Assembly (NCBI GenBank): GCA_003260025.2
Contig: QFZU02000019.1
Location: 1-39,550, forward strand
Source of the DNA: Microbispora triticiradicis
Lineage (GTDB): Bacteria; Actinomycetota; Actinomycetes; Streptosporangiales; Streptosporangiaceae
Direction of reading: 5' to 3'
Length of the DNA stretch: 39,550 nucleotides
In this document: one piece after another, positions 31,804-39,550 of the stretch
Position numbering within the stretch: position 1 is the stretch's first letter
How the letters are laid out: each line of letters opens with the position of its first letter
Notes under the pieces: generated by a model
Told to the model about the DNA's origin: nothing
Database searches by the model: none
The model's input: only the letters and a program-made list of their open reading frames with translations
Made by a program: the position numbers and the translations under genes

Positions 31804-31822
31804 TTAGGTTAGCCTTACCTAT
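31804..31822 (+). promoter_or_regulatory. Iron box (IdeR/DmdR operator) of the siderophore operon
   Basis: The 19-bp TTAGGTTAGCCTTACCTAT matches the actinobacterial iron-box consensus TTAGGTTAGSCTAACCTAA at nearly every position. It lies 10 bp before the GTG of the first operon gene and just after a TAGGAT -10 element (31790-31795), so iron-loaded IdeR/DmdR would cover the start of transcription. This predicts repression in iron-replete cells. Confidence 0.9.
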
Positions 31823-31832
31823 CGGAGGGCCG

Positions 31833-33167
31833 GTGCGGCTGTACCTCACCACGCTCAACCCGACCGACTCGGTGACCGGCGGTTTCCTTCCCGCCGCGGC
31901 CGCGCTGGGCTGGGACGTGACGATACTCACCGACCAACCTGATCGGTATGCCGGGTACCCGGGATGCGAGGTCGTCGCGGCCGACGTCCGCGACGCCAGG
32001 GCCGTGATCGACGCCGTCGCCGCCCATCACCCGCCTGGCGTGATCTTCTCGAACTCCGACCACCTCCAGGCCCCCGCCGCGCTCGCCGCCGAGTATTTCG
32101 GCCTGCCGGGCAAGGACTGGCGGGCCTGTGTCACCGCCAAGAACAAGGCGCTGACCCGCCGCGCCCTCGCCGCCGTGGAACCGGTCAGGTCCGTACGGAT
32201 CCCTCCCGGCGGCGACCTCCCGCTCGACCTGCCGTACCCGGTGGTGGTCAAACCCGCGCTCGGCGTGGCGAGCGAGGACGTCGTGCTCGTCGACGGCCCG
32301 GACGCGCTGCGCGCGGCGGTGGCGGAGATCCGGGAGCGCCGCCCGGCCGAGGTCCTGGTGGCCGAGGAGTTCCTGGACGGGCCGGTGCGCACGCTGGAAA
32401 CCCTCGGCGACGGTGGCGGCGGCGTCCGTGGCGCCGGTCGTGGCGCCGGTCGTGAGGCCGGCGGCGGCCGGCACAGCGGCGGCGGGGGTGTGCGGCGGGT
32501 CCTCGGCGGGTTCGCCACCACGCTCGGCCCGCCGCCGCGATTCATCGAGGAGCGCCTGGACTGGCGGCCCCCGGACGCCGGGCATCTCCCCCACCTGAAC
32601 GCCGCGCTGGACGCCGTGGGCGTCGGCTTCGGCGTGTGCCACACCGAGTACGCCGTCACCCGGGACGGCCCGCGCATCATCGAGATCAACTATCGGCTCA
32701 TCGGCGACACCTGCGACTTCCTGCTGGCCGAGCTCCTCGGCGTGCCCCTGCACGAGTGGATCCTGCGGATCCACGCCGGCGAGCCCCTCTCCGCGTTCGA
32801 CGCCGACTTGTTCGGCATGGACGGCCCGCGTCCGGCGTACGGGTCGGTCGTGAGCCTCGTGGCCGAGCGCTCCGGCACGGTCACCGCCGCGCCGCCGGAC
32901 CTTCCCGCGCCGGATCTCCCCGCGCTGAGCCTTTCCGCGCCGGGCCTCTCCGTCCCAGGTCTTTCCGCGTCGGGCCTCTCCGCGCCGGACGCCGGGGACG
33001 GCGTACGGCTGTGGCACCGGGCGCTGCGCGAGGTCGGCGATCACGTGGAGGTGACCGGGACCAACCGCGACTACCTCGGCCTGCTCCGCGCCGTCGGCCC
33101 GGACCGGGAGCGCGTCGACGCCGCCGTGGACGCGTTCCGGAAGGAGCACCCTTGGGTGCTCGCATGA
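31833..33167 (+). CDS. ATP-grasp ligase of the siderophore operon
   Basis: A 444-residue protein with a pre-ATP-grasp N-terminal domain (RLYLTTLNPTDSVTGGFLPAAAALG) and an ATP-grasp fold: nucleotide-lysine strand LPYPVVVKPALGVASEDVV, EVLVAEEFLDGP, and the metal-binding PRIIEINYRLIGD. It probably forms an amide bond with an activated carboxylate during siderophore assembly (inference). Two low-complexity inserts stand out: a Gly/Arg-rich stretch at about 190-220 and a pentapeptide repeat at 356-385. The GTG start has GGAGGG 3 nt upstream. The stop overlaps the next gene as ATGA. Confidence 0.85.
   Translation: MRLYLTTLNPTDSVTGGFLPAAAALGWDVTILTDQPDRYAGYPGCEVVAADVRDARAVIDAVAAHHPPGVIFSNSDHLQAPAALAAEYFGLPGKDWRACVTAKNKALTRRALAAVEPVRSVRIPPGGDLPLDLPYPVVVKPALGVASEDVVLVDGPDALRAAVAEIRERRPAEVLVAEEFLDGPVRTLETLGDGGGGVRGAGRGAGREAGGGRHSGGGGVRRVLGGFATTLGPPPRFIEERLDWRPPDAGHLPHLNAALDAVGVGFGVCHTEYAVTRDGPRIIEINYRLIGDTCDFLLAELLGVPLHEWILRIHAGEPLSAFDADLFGMDGPRPAYGSVVSLVAERSGTVTAAPPDLPAPDLPALSLSAPGLSVPGLSASGLSAPDAGDGVRLWHRALREVGDHVEVTGTNRDYLGLLRAVGPDRERVDAAVDAFRKEHPWVLA
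32898..32987 (+). repeat. Six 15-bp tandem repeats inside the ATP-grasp gene
   Basis: Six in-frame copies encode DLPAP, DLPAL, SLSAP, GLSVP, GLSAS and GLSAP. The block lies after the last ATP-grasp motif and before the C-terminal helices, and is probably a flexible insert. Confidence 0.85.
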
Positions 33168-36100
33168 CCGCGGAGCACTATCTCGCCGCCCGGGTGCTCG
33201 ACGCGCTGCTGCGGGAGGACTACGGCGGCGTCTCCTCCCGGGTGACCCGCGACCGGGACGGCGTCGCGATCGTCCTCGCCTCGGGGCGGCGGGCCGGCCT
33301 CACGCCGGGCAGCCCGTTCCAGGACTTCTCGACGGCCCCGGACGAGCGCCTGAGCCTGGCCGAGGTGCTGGACACGCTTCGGGAGGTCGCCGACCCGGCC
33401 GACGCCGATGGGGTCGCCGCCTTCGCGCGGGAGTGCCGCGAGACGCTCGCGGCCCTGGCGGCCCGGCACCGGCTGCGCGGCGAGGTGGACCGGCGGCTGC
33501 GCGGGCGGGACGGGCTGATCCGCTACGAGTCGCTGGCCGCCTCGGTGGACCATCCGCTCTATCCGACGGCCCGCTGCCGCCTCGGCGTCTCCCCCGGCGA
33601 CCTCCCGTCGTACGCGCCGGAGTTCGCCCCCGAGTTCGCGATGCGCTGGACGGCGGTACCCCGGGAGCTCGCGACGCTGTCGCGGCCGGAGCCGCCCGAG
33701 TGGTGGCCCCGTCCCGGCGACGTGGGGCTGCCGCCCGGCCTCGCTCGTACGCACGTGCTGTTCCCCGTGCATCCCCTGGCGGAGCCGCTCGTGGCGGGTC
33801 TTCCTGGGGCGGCGCCCGGGCTTCCCTGGCTGGTGCCGGGGCGGCGTCCGTACCTGGTCGTGCGGCCGACCCTGTCGATGCGGACGGTCGAGGCCGGCCC
33901 GCGCGTCCATCTCAAGGTGCCGCTGCCCACCAGCACGCTCGGCCTGCGCAACCGCAGGTCGATCAAGCCGGGAACATTGCTCGACGGGGCGCTGGCCGAG
34001 TCGCTGCTGCGCCGGATCCTGCTGCGCGAGCCCGCCCTGCGCGCCACGCTCGCCGACGAGCAGACGTACGGGCACGCGGGGCACGAATACCTGGGCTGGC
34101 TGGTCCGCGGGCTGCCCGAGGGGGAGATCGTCCCGGTCGCGGCCCTCCTCGCGCCGCTGCCGGACGGGGACGGCCGGCTCGTCGCGCACGAGGTGGCCGA
34201 CCGGCACTACGGCGGCGACGTGCGCGCGTTGCTCGACGACTACCTCGCGGCGCTGTTCGCCTGGAACGTCACACTCTTCGTGCGGTACGGCGTCGCGCTG
34301 GAGGCCCACCAGCAGAACCTGGCCCTGCTGTTCGGCGACGGGCCCATGCGGCTGCTGGTCAAGGACAACGACGGGCTGCTCGCCTCCCCCGGGCGGCTGC
34401 GGGCCGCCGGGCTGGACGCGCCGGAGTTCGACGACGCGCGCATGCTGACCGACGACCCCTACGCGCTCGCCGACGTCTTCGTGACGATCACGCTGCACCT
34501 GGCCGCCATGGCGGTGGCCCACGGCCTGCTGCCCCACTCCGGCGCCGCGCCGGTCCGGCGGGCGCTCGCTGCGGCGCTGGAGCAGTACGGGGACGACCCG
34601 ATGGCCCGGCTGCTGCGGGCCCGCACGCTCGACGCCGCCCGCCTCACCGGCAAGTCGATGGTGGTCGCCGGGACGCTCGTCGCCAAGGAGCGCACCGGGG
34701 CCCGGGACGTCAACAAGTTCTACGGCACGACCGGCCCCAACTATCTGAGAGGCGCCCGCTCCGTAGACCCCACAGCCGCGGATCTCACAGCTGCGGAGCT
34801 CACAGCTTCGGATCTCGCAGCCGAGGAGACCGCGCTGGGGGCGCTGCTGCGCTGCTGGCTGCGTGAGGTCGGCGGCCCACGCGGCGACGTGCGCGCCGCC
34901 GGGCCGCATCTGACGCTCCGGGTGGCCGGGACGCCGGTGCGCGTCCGCGCGCGCGGGGGCATCGCCCTGCGATTCGACGGCCCGCCCGAATACCTGGCGG
35001 AGGGGCGGTGGCGGCCCCTCGGCCTGCCCTCCCTCCTCGATCTCGTGGTAGGCGATCTCGACGGCGACAACGAGGAGTTCGCCGACCAGGTCCGCGCCGG
35101 GCGCGACGCGACGGCCGCGATCCTGGCCGCCCGCGAGCGGGCCGCCCCGCCCGCCGACCCCTGGCTCGCCTCCGAGCAGGCCCTCGTGGCCGGGCATCCG
35201 TTCCACCCCGCGCCGAAAGCACGCGCGGGCGACGGCTGGCTGGACTACGCGCCCGAGGCGCACGCGCGGTTCGCGCCGCGGCTGCTCGGGGTGCGCGCCG
35301 ACCTGGTGGCCCAGGAGGGCGACACGACGGCGCTGGGCGGCTTCGGCGAGGCGCCGCCGGGCTACCTGCCGCTGCCCGCCCATCCGTGGCAGCTCCGCCT
35401 GCTGGCCGCCGAGCTGCGGGAGCCGCTCGCGGACGGGCGGCTCGTGGACCTCGGGCCCGGCGCCCGCATGGTCGTGCCCACGTCCTCGGTCCGGACCGTG
35501 TACGACCCCGGGGCCGGCGTGTGCCTGAAGTTCAGCCTGGACATGCGGATCACCAACTGCGTGCGCAAGAACGCGTGGTACGAGCTGGCCGGCGCGGTGG
35601 AGCTGACCCGGCGGCTCGCCCCCGTCTTCGAACTGCTCGACAAACGCTTTCCCGGCACGCGCTGGCTGCCCGAGCCCGGCTACCGGTCGGCCGCACTCGG
35701 CACGCGGCTGCTCGAAGGGCTCTCGGTGATCGTCCGTACCGGGCCGTGGGCCTTGTGCGGGCCGGGAGTCACCCCGGTCCTCGCCGCGGCCCTGGCCGCG
35801 GGCGGCGAAGGGGTGCCGGAGGCCGTCCTGGTCCGCCGGGCGGCCGACCCGGTCGCCTGGTTCGAGGCATACGTCGAGCGTGTGGCATACCCGGTGCTCG
35901 ACTCGTACGTCCGGCACGGCGTCGTGCTCGAACCACACGTGCAGAACGTGCTCGTCGGGTTCGACGCGGACGGCCTGCCCGCCGAGGTCGTCTTCCGCGA
36001 CCTGGAGGGCACCAAGCTGGTCACCGGCCGCCACGACCTGACCGGCCTGCGGGACGAGGTCGCCGGCTCCCTGTCGTACGACGCCGGGCGCGGCTGGGAC

Positions 36101-36487
36101 CGGGTGGCCTACTGCCTCTTCGTCAACCATCTCGCGGAGGTCGCCGCCACAGTGGCCGCCACCGTGGCCGACGCGGCGACGGACCGGACTGCGGACGCGG
36201 GAGGTGACCGTCTCCTGCGGGACCTGTGGGCCGCCGCCCGCGCGTCCCTGGAGCGCTACGTGGCTGACCACGCGCCCAGCCACGCTGCCGATTGTGAGGC
36301 CCTCGTGCCGCTGACCCGGCTGCTGGCGGGGGCGCCGCTGCCCGCCAAGGCGAACCTCACCGTACGGTGGGCGAGAGCGGCCGACCGGGATGCCGGATAC
36401 GTGCACGTCGCCAACCCGCTCGCGCCGCCCGGGCCCCGCCTCGGCCCGCTCTGGCCCGAGCCGACCCACGCCAGGGGGCGCGGATGA
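33164..36487 (+). CDS. Fused double IucA/IucC (NRPS-independent siderophore) synthetase
   Basis: NIS synthetases adenylate citrate-type carboxylates and join them to amines. This 1107-residue protein holds two complete copies. Module 1 (1-535) has DHPLYPTAR (129-137), FPVHPL (200-205), PTLSMRT (235-241), EAHQQN (380-385) and VKDNDG (399-404). Module 2 (554-1107) has GHPFHPAPK (677-685), LPAHPWQ (737-743), PTSSVRT (772-778), the KFSL...TNCVRKN region (789-803), LEPHVQN (922-928) and FRDLEG (944-949). Module 2 is canonical; module 1 deviates in the first motif. They are joined by a repeat-built linker. The frame is continuous, and the gene overlaps both neighbours by 4 bp. Confidence 0.93.
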   Translation: MTAEHYLAARVLDALLREDYGGVSSRVTRDRDGVAIVLASGRRAGLTPGSPFQDFSTAPDERLSLAEVLDTLREVADPADADGVAAFARECRETLAALAARHRLRGEVDRRLRGRDGLIRYESLAASVDHPLYPTARCRLGVSPGDLPSYAPEFAPEFAMRWTAVPRELATLSRPEPPEWWPRPGDVGLPPGLARTHVLFPVHPLAEPLVAGLPGAAPGLPWLVPGRRPYLVVRPTLSMRTVEAGPRVHLKVPLPTSTLGLRNRRSIKPGTLLDGALAESLLRRILLREPALRATLADEQTYGHAGHEYLGWLVRGLPEGEIVPVAALLAPLPDGDGRLVAHEVADRHYGGDVRALLDDYLAALFAWNVTLFVRYGVALEAHQQNLALLFGDGPMRLLVKDNDGLLASPGRLRAAGLDAPEFDDARMLTDDPYALADVFVTITLHLAAMAVAHGLLPHSGAAPVRRALAAALEQYGDDPMARLLRARTLDAARLTGKSMVVAGTLVAKERTGARDVNKFYGTTGPNYLRGARSVDPTAADLTAAELTASDLAAEETALGALLRCWLREVGGPRGDVRAAGPHLTLRVAGTPVRVRARGGIALRFDGPPEYLAEGRWRPLGLPSLLDLVVGDLDGDNEEFADQVRAGRDATAAILAARERAAPPADPWLASEQALVAGHPFHPAPKARAGDGWLDYAPEAHARFAPRLLGVRADLVAQEGDTTALGGFGEAPPGYLPLPAHPWQLRLLAAELREPLADGRLVDLGPGARMVVPTSSVRTVYDPGAGVCLKFSLDMRITNCVRKNAWYELAGAVELTRRLAPVFELLDKRFPGTRWLPEPGYRSAALGTRLLEGLSVIVRTGPWALCGPGVTPVLAAALAAGGEGVPEAVLVRRAADPVAWFEAYVERVAYPVLDSYVRHGVVLEPHVQNVLVGFDADGLPAEVVFRDLEGTKLVTGRHDLTGLRDEVAGSLSYDAGRGWDRVAYCLFVNHLAEVAATVAATVADAATDRTADAGGDRLLRDLWAAARASLERYVADHAPSHAADCEALVPLTRLLAGAPLPAKANLTVRWARAADRDAGYVHVANPLAPPGPRLGPLWPEPTHARGRG
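34772..34816 (+). repeat. 15-bp tandem repeats at the module junction of the NIS synthetase
   Basis: Three in-frame copies, ACAGCYGCGGATCTC-like, encode TAADL, TAAEL and TASDL. A fourth, degenerate copy (AAEET) follows. They mark the linker between the two IucA/IucC modules. Confidence 0.8.
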
Positions 36488-37635
36488 GCATGGACGTCCC
36501 ATCGGGCGTGCGGCGGGCCGCCGAGTCGCTGGACGACGTGCCCGCCTACGTCTACGACCTCGCCGGGCTCGCCCGCCACGCGGCGGCTGTACGGGCTGCC
36601 CTGGCGGGGACCGAGCTCTGCTACGCCGTCAAGGCCAACCCCGACCCTGAGGTGCTGCGTGCGCTCGCGCCCTACGCGGACGGGTTCGAGGTCTCCTCCG
36701 GCGGCGAGTTCGAGCACGTCAGGGCGCTGCTGCCGGACGCCCGGCTGAGCTTCGGCGGGCCGGGCAAGACCGGCGCGGAGCTGGCCCTGACCCCCTCGGC
36801 ACACCGGTGGCATGTCGAGAGCCCGGCCGAACTGCGGCGCCTGCGTGGACCGGCGGACGTGCTGCTGCGGGTCAACCTCGACGTGCCCGTCACCGGCGCG
36901 GCCCTCGCGATGGGCGGCGGCGCCACGCCGTTCGGCATGGACCCGGACGGGGTCGCCGAATGCCTGGCCCTCCTCGGCCGTCCCACCCCCGCCGACGCCG
37001 CCTCAGGCGGGCTTTCAGAGCGGCTGCCGGGCGGGCGGGGGGCGCTGCGGCTGCGGGGCGTCCACGCCCACCTCGCGAGCGGCCTGGCCGCCCCCGACCT
37101 GCTCACCCTCGCCGAGGCCGTGCTCGCGTACGGCAGGAGCCTGGGCCTGCGGGAGTTCAACCTCGGCGGCGGGATGGCCGTCTCCTACACCCGTCCCGAG
37201 GAGCGGTTCGACTGGGCGGCGTACGGCGCGGGCCTGCGGGCGCTCGCCCGGCCGGGCGAGACGCTGCGCGTGGAACCGGGACGGGCCCTGACCGCCTACT
37301 GCGGGTGGTACCTGACGACCGTGCTCGACGTGAAGCGAGTCCACGGCGAGCGCTTCGCCGTACTCTCCGGCGGAACCCACCACCTGCGGACCCCCGTGAC
37401 GAAGGGACACGACCAGCCGTTCGCCGTACTGCCCCGAAGTGAGGATGGCGAGCACGGCCCGGTGACCCTGGTGGGACGGCTCTGCACCCCCAAGGACGTC
37501 TTCTCCCGCCGCGTCCCCGCCGCACTCGCCGTCGGCGACGTCGTCGCCTTCGCCATGGCCGGCGCGTACGCCTGGAACATCTCCCACCACGACTTCCTCA
37601 TGCACCCGAAGCCCGAGTTCCACTACCTGCGCTGA
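36484..37635 (+). CDS. Fold-type III PLP-dependent decarboxylase of the siderophore operon
   Basis: A 383-residue alanine-racemase-fold enzyme of the ornithine/diaminopimelate decarboxylase group. The PLP lysine is K50 in CYAVKANPD; further signatures are HAHLASG, FNLGGGMAVSY, VEPGRALTAYCG and the C-terminal GRLCTPKDVF with the cross-subunit Cys and Asp. In siderophore clusters this family decarboxylates amino acids or citryl intermediates (SbnH of staphyloferrin B); that role is likely here. The ATG at 36484 overlaps the NIS synthetase stop as ATGA. It is the last gene of the operon, convergent with the copper gene. Confidence 0.9.
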   Translation: MSMDVPSGVRRAAESLDDVPAYVYDLAGLARHAAAVRAALAGTELCYAVKANPDPEVLRALAPYADGFEVSSGGEFEHVRALLPDARLSFGGPGKTGAELALTPSAHRWHVESPAELRRLRGPADVLLRVNLDVPVTGAALAMGGGATPFGMDPDGVAECLALLGRPTPADAASGGLSERLPGGRGALRLRGVHAHLASGLAAPDLLTLAEAVLAYGRSLGLREFNLGGGMAVSYTRPEERFDWAAYGAGLRALARPGETLRVEPGRALTAYCGWYLTTVLDVKRVHGERFAVLSGGTHHLRTPVTKGHDQPFAVLPRSEDGEHGPVTLVGRLCTPKDVFSRRVPAALAVGDVVAFAMAGAYAWNISHHDFLMHPKPEFHYLR

Positions 37636-37678
37636 GAGCCGAGAACCTTCGCGGAGTCGGCGAGGCGGGCCGCGTTCT

Positions 37679-39448
37679 TCAGGCGCTCACGTCGACCACG
37701 ACGCGAACCGTGGCCTGGTCCGTCTCCGTGGTGCGGACCGTGAGAACGGCCTGCCAGCGACCCGGGAACGGCAGGTTCAGCTGGCCGATGTAGTGCCCGC
37801 CGGCGCCCTGGAGCTCCACCGGGATCGGCCCGAGGTCCCGGTCTGGGAGGGTCATGGCGGCGTGCACCTCCGGCACGTTGAGCGGCGCGCCGTTCGGGTC
37901 GAGCACCGACAGGTGCAGCTGCGCCGGCCCCACCTTGGGCGGAAATACCACGAGCAGCACCGCACCGCGCGAGGCGGGGCCGGAGCCGGCCGAGAACGGC
38001 ACGGGTGTGGGCACGGCCGGCACCGCTCGATTCGCGGGCGCCGCCGTATTCGCGGCCGCCGCCGTCGAGCGGTGCTCGGCGAACGCCGAGCGGGCCGGCT
38101 CCATGGCGACCAACGCGGCGGACAGGCCGAGCACGACGGCGCCCACCCCCGTCTCGGTCAGCAGCCGCCGGTAGAACGCGTAGAGCTGGTGCGGGTCAGG
38201 GCCGCCGCGGTGCCGCTTGCCGCCCGCGCCGTAGTGGCGGGCGACCCATCCGCGGGCGGCGGCGCCTAACGCGACCAGCACGACCACGAGGGCGACCTTC
38301 GCCAGCAGAACCCGGCCGTACGCGGTGGCGAACAGCGTCGGCGGCGACCCGACCTGCCGCCATGCCTGGAACAGGCCGGTGGCGACCATGAGCGCCACGC
38401 ACACCAGCGCCGTGTGCGAGAACCGGGGCACCGCCACGCGCAGGGTGACGGCGTCGCGGGTCGGCACGTGCGTCATGGCGAGCGCGACGAGACCTCCGAG
38501 CCAGACCGAGCCGGCGACGAGGTGCACGACGTCGACCGGCACGGCGAACCCGCCGGCCTCGCCCGTCACGCTATGGTTCGCGATGCTCCAGGTCACGGCG
38601 AGCGCCGCGGCGGCCGCGAGCACCGCCGCCGCGACCGTCCACCGTGTGCGGCGGTCCGGCGCGTCCGGGTAGCGGTTCAGCAGCCAGACGAGCGCGGGCG
38701 CCGCGGCGAGCAGCAGAGCGACGCGAATCCCGAGGGCACGGCCCAGGCCGGTGGCCCACGTCGTGGACAGCAGCCGCGGGTCGAAGGCGCCCGCCACATC
38801 GCCGTCGGCCACGTACGGCCCGTACAACAGGCCGGAGGCGATCGCGGCGGCGAGGCTGGCGCCCCAGCCGGCCCACAACACCCGCCGGGCCGGCCGTCGC
38901 CGCGCACCGGCCGGCCAGCACCACGCCAGGTAGAACGCGGTGCCGAGCAGCACGGCGAACCCTGCGAACGCGGCCCACCGGGCGGCGCCGTACGCCGTCG
39001 CGGCATCGCCGGAACGATCGCCCGGGGGCGTGACGGCGGCCGGGCGGCTGCCCGGCGTACCGACGGTGAACGTGTAGGCGCCCTGCACCGGGTGGCTGTC
39101 GGAGGACACCACCCGCCACGAGACGGTGTAGACGCCGTCGGCGAGTTTCCCGTTCAGCGGGGCCTCCACCGACGTGTCGTCGCCCACGCGGTGGACCGGT
39201 GCGCCGATGCCGATGCGGGCGCCGTCTGGGCCGAACAGCCGCAGGCCGTCCGGCGGCACGGTCACCGGGTCGGTGAACTGCAGCAGCAGCGTCCGAGGGG
39301 AGTCCTGGTAGATCTGGCCGTTGGCCGGCGCGGCGTCGACCAGTTCCGCGTGCGCCCAGGCAGGGCTCGCCATCACGAGGGACACGGCGGTGGCGAACCC
39401 TGCGAGGAGGACGGCGAGCCCCGCGCCGCGCGTCCTGGTGAGGGTCAT
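37679..39448 (-). CDS. CopC-CopD fusion copper-handling membrane protein (YcnJ-like)
   Basis: A 589-residue protein. A signal peptide (1-32) ends at SPAWA so that His33 becomes the mature N-terminus. The CopC-type cupredoxin-like domain (33-130) has the usual Cu(II) ligands visible: His33 and the DSH motif (Asp117, His119). A CopD domain with about eight membrane helices follows (about 150-450). A C-terminal extracytoplasmic beta-rich domain (about 490-589, GPAQLHLSVLDPNGAPL...) resembles YtkA-like domains. It likely binds copper outside and imports or transfers it across the membrane. The start overlaps the upstream gene's stop as ATGA. Confidence 0.92.
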   Translation of the reverse strand: MTLTRTRGAGLAVLLAGFATAVSLVMASPAWAHAELVDAAPANGQIYQDSPRTLLLQFTDPVTVPPDGLRLFGPDGARIGIGAPVHRVGDDTSVEAPLNGKLADGVYTVSWRVVSSDSHPVQGAYTFTVGTPGSRPAAVTPPGDRSGDAATAYGAARWAAFAGFAVLLGTAFYLAWCWPAGARRRPARRVLWAGWGASLAAAIASGLLYGPYVADGDVAGAFDPRLLSTTWATGLGRALGIRVALLLAAAPALVWLLNRYPDAPDRRTRWTVAAAVLAAAAALAVTWSIANHSVTGEAGGFAVPVDVVHLVAGSVWLGGLVALAMTHVPTRDAVTLRVAVPRFSHTALVCVALMVATGLFQAWRQVGSPPTLFATAYGRVLLAKVALVVVLVALGAAARGWVARHYGAGGKRHRGGPDPHQLYAFYRRLLTETGVGAVVLGLSAALVAMEPARSAFAEHRSTAAAANTAAPANRAVPAVPTPVPFSAGSGPASRGAVLLVVFPPKVGPAQLHLSVLDPNGAPLNVPEVHAAMTLPDRDLGPIPVELQGAGGHYIGQLNLPFPGRWQAVLTVRTTETDQATVRVVVDVSA

Positions 39449-39550
39449 CGCGAGAGCCGCGCCGCGGTGTCCGCCTCCGCGAGCGGCGCCGAGGCCGGCG
39501 CCGGGGTGCGCCGGCGCAGCCCGGTCGCGGCCGCCGTCAGCAGCGCGAGG
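39445..39550 (-). CDS. C-terminal 34 residues of an upstream gene (possibly YcnI-like)
   Basis: Reading in from the right edge, the frame ends in TGA 39447-39445, overlapping the copper-gene ATG. The visible peptide starts with a short hydrophobic end (LALLTAAATG) followed by LRRRTP and a Pro/Ala-rich tail ending TAARLSR. This looks like a C-terminal membrane anchor with a cytoplasmic basic tail. YcnI (DUF1775) proteins have this ending and often precede CopC-CopD genes, but the piece is too short to be sure. Confidence 0.5.
   Translation of the reverse strand, partial: LALLTAAATGLRRRTPAPASAPLAEADTAARLSR

Noticed and set aside
33071..36502. A 1143-codon open frame on the minus strand opposite the NIS synthetase
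   Set aside because: It is the antisense shadow of a high-GC gene; the plus-strand frame has all IucA/IucC motifs, an iron box and overlapping neighbours, while the minus frame is Gly/Arg/Pro-rich without a recognisable domain.

Overview
The window is very GC-rich, densely packed DNA from a high-GC actinomycete. It carries a whiB7 gene with an AT-hook, a UPF0182 gene, uvrD2, mycoredoxin and nudC genes, many GTG/TTG starts and many starts that look leaderless. The core (about 11.4-31.7 kb) has the same gene order as the Mycobacterium tuberculosis Rv3193c-Rv3199c neighbourhood: UPF0182, PDZ/S16 protease, zinc metalloprotease, ThiF-like protein, ABC1 kinase, WhiB7, UvrD2, mycoredoxin, NudC. Extra genes are interspersed. 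A member of the Streptosporangiales or a related order is my inference; no rRNA or species marker is present.

1-8.7 kb (minus strand): one tightly coupled operon. It reads DUF917 protein, 24-codon mini-ORF, hydantoinase/oxoprolinase-like protein, lipoprotein solute-binding protein, two permeases, two ATPases, then a PucR-type regulator cut by the window edge. It looks like an uptake and catabolic unit for a hydantoin-like or peptide-like compound. Two TGTC-N7-GACA palindromes 31 bp apart lie in front of it.

8.7-11.3 kb: two near-identical initiator tRNA genes on the minus strand bracket a small accessory set: an XRE antitoxin with a decayed toxin in front, a GNAT acetyltransferase and an HSL-type esterase. 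Three related GAAGGCCCGG hairpins lie here, one after each tRNA and one between the GNAT and esterase genes.

11.4-24.2 kb: conserved actinobacterial genes. On the minus strand are UPF0182, PDZ/S16 protease, MoaE and an SDR protein. On the plus strand are zinc metalloprotease, NUDIX and EEP-family genes. A minus pair (DUF2064-like, YgjP-like metallopeptidase) diverges from a plus pair (ThiF/RRE-like, ABC1 kinase).

24.2-31.7 kb: a 154-bp tandem-repeat block, a secreted His-rich protein and a small conserved protein. Then comes whiB7 with its complete control apparatus: a WhiB7-type promoter, a 500-nt leader, a 105-codon upstream ORF and a perfect intrinsic terminator. TesB, UvrD2, a secreted alpha/beta hydrolase, mycoredoxin and NudC follow.

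31.8-37.6 kb (plus strand): an iron-box-controlled, fully overlapping three-gene operon for an NRPS-independent siderophore. It encodes an ATP-grasp ligase, a 1107-residue double IucA/IucC synthetase and a PLP decarboxylase. No exporter or receptor gene is in view.

37.7-39.55 kb (minus strand): a CopC-CopD copper protein preceded by the 3' end of an overlapping membrane-anchored protein, possibly YcnI-like.
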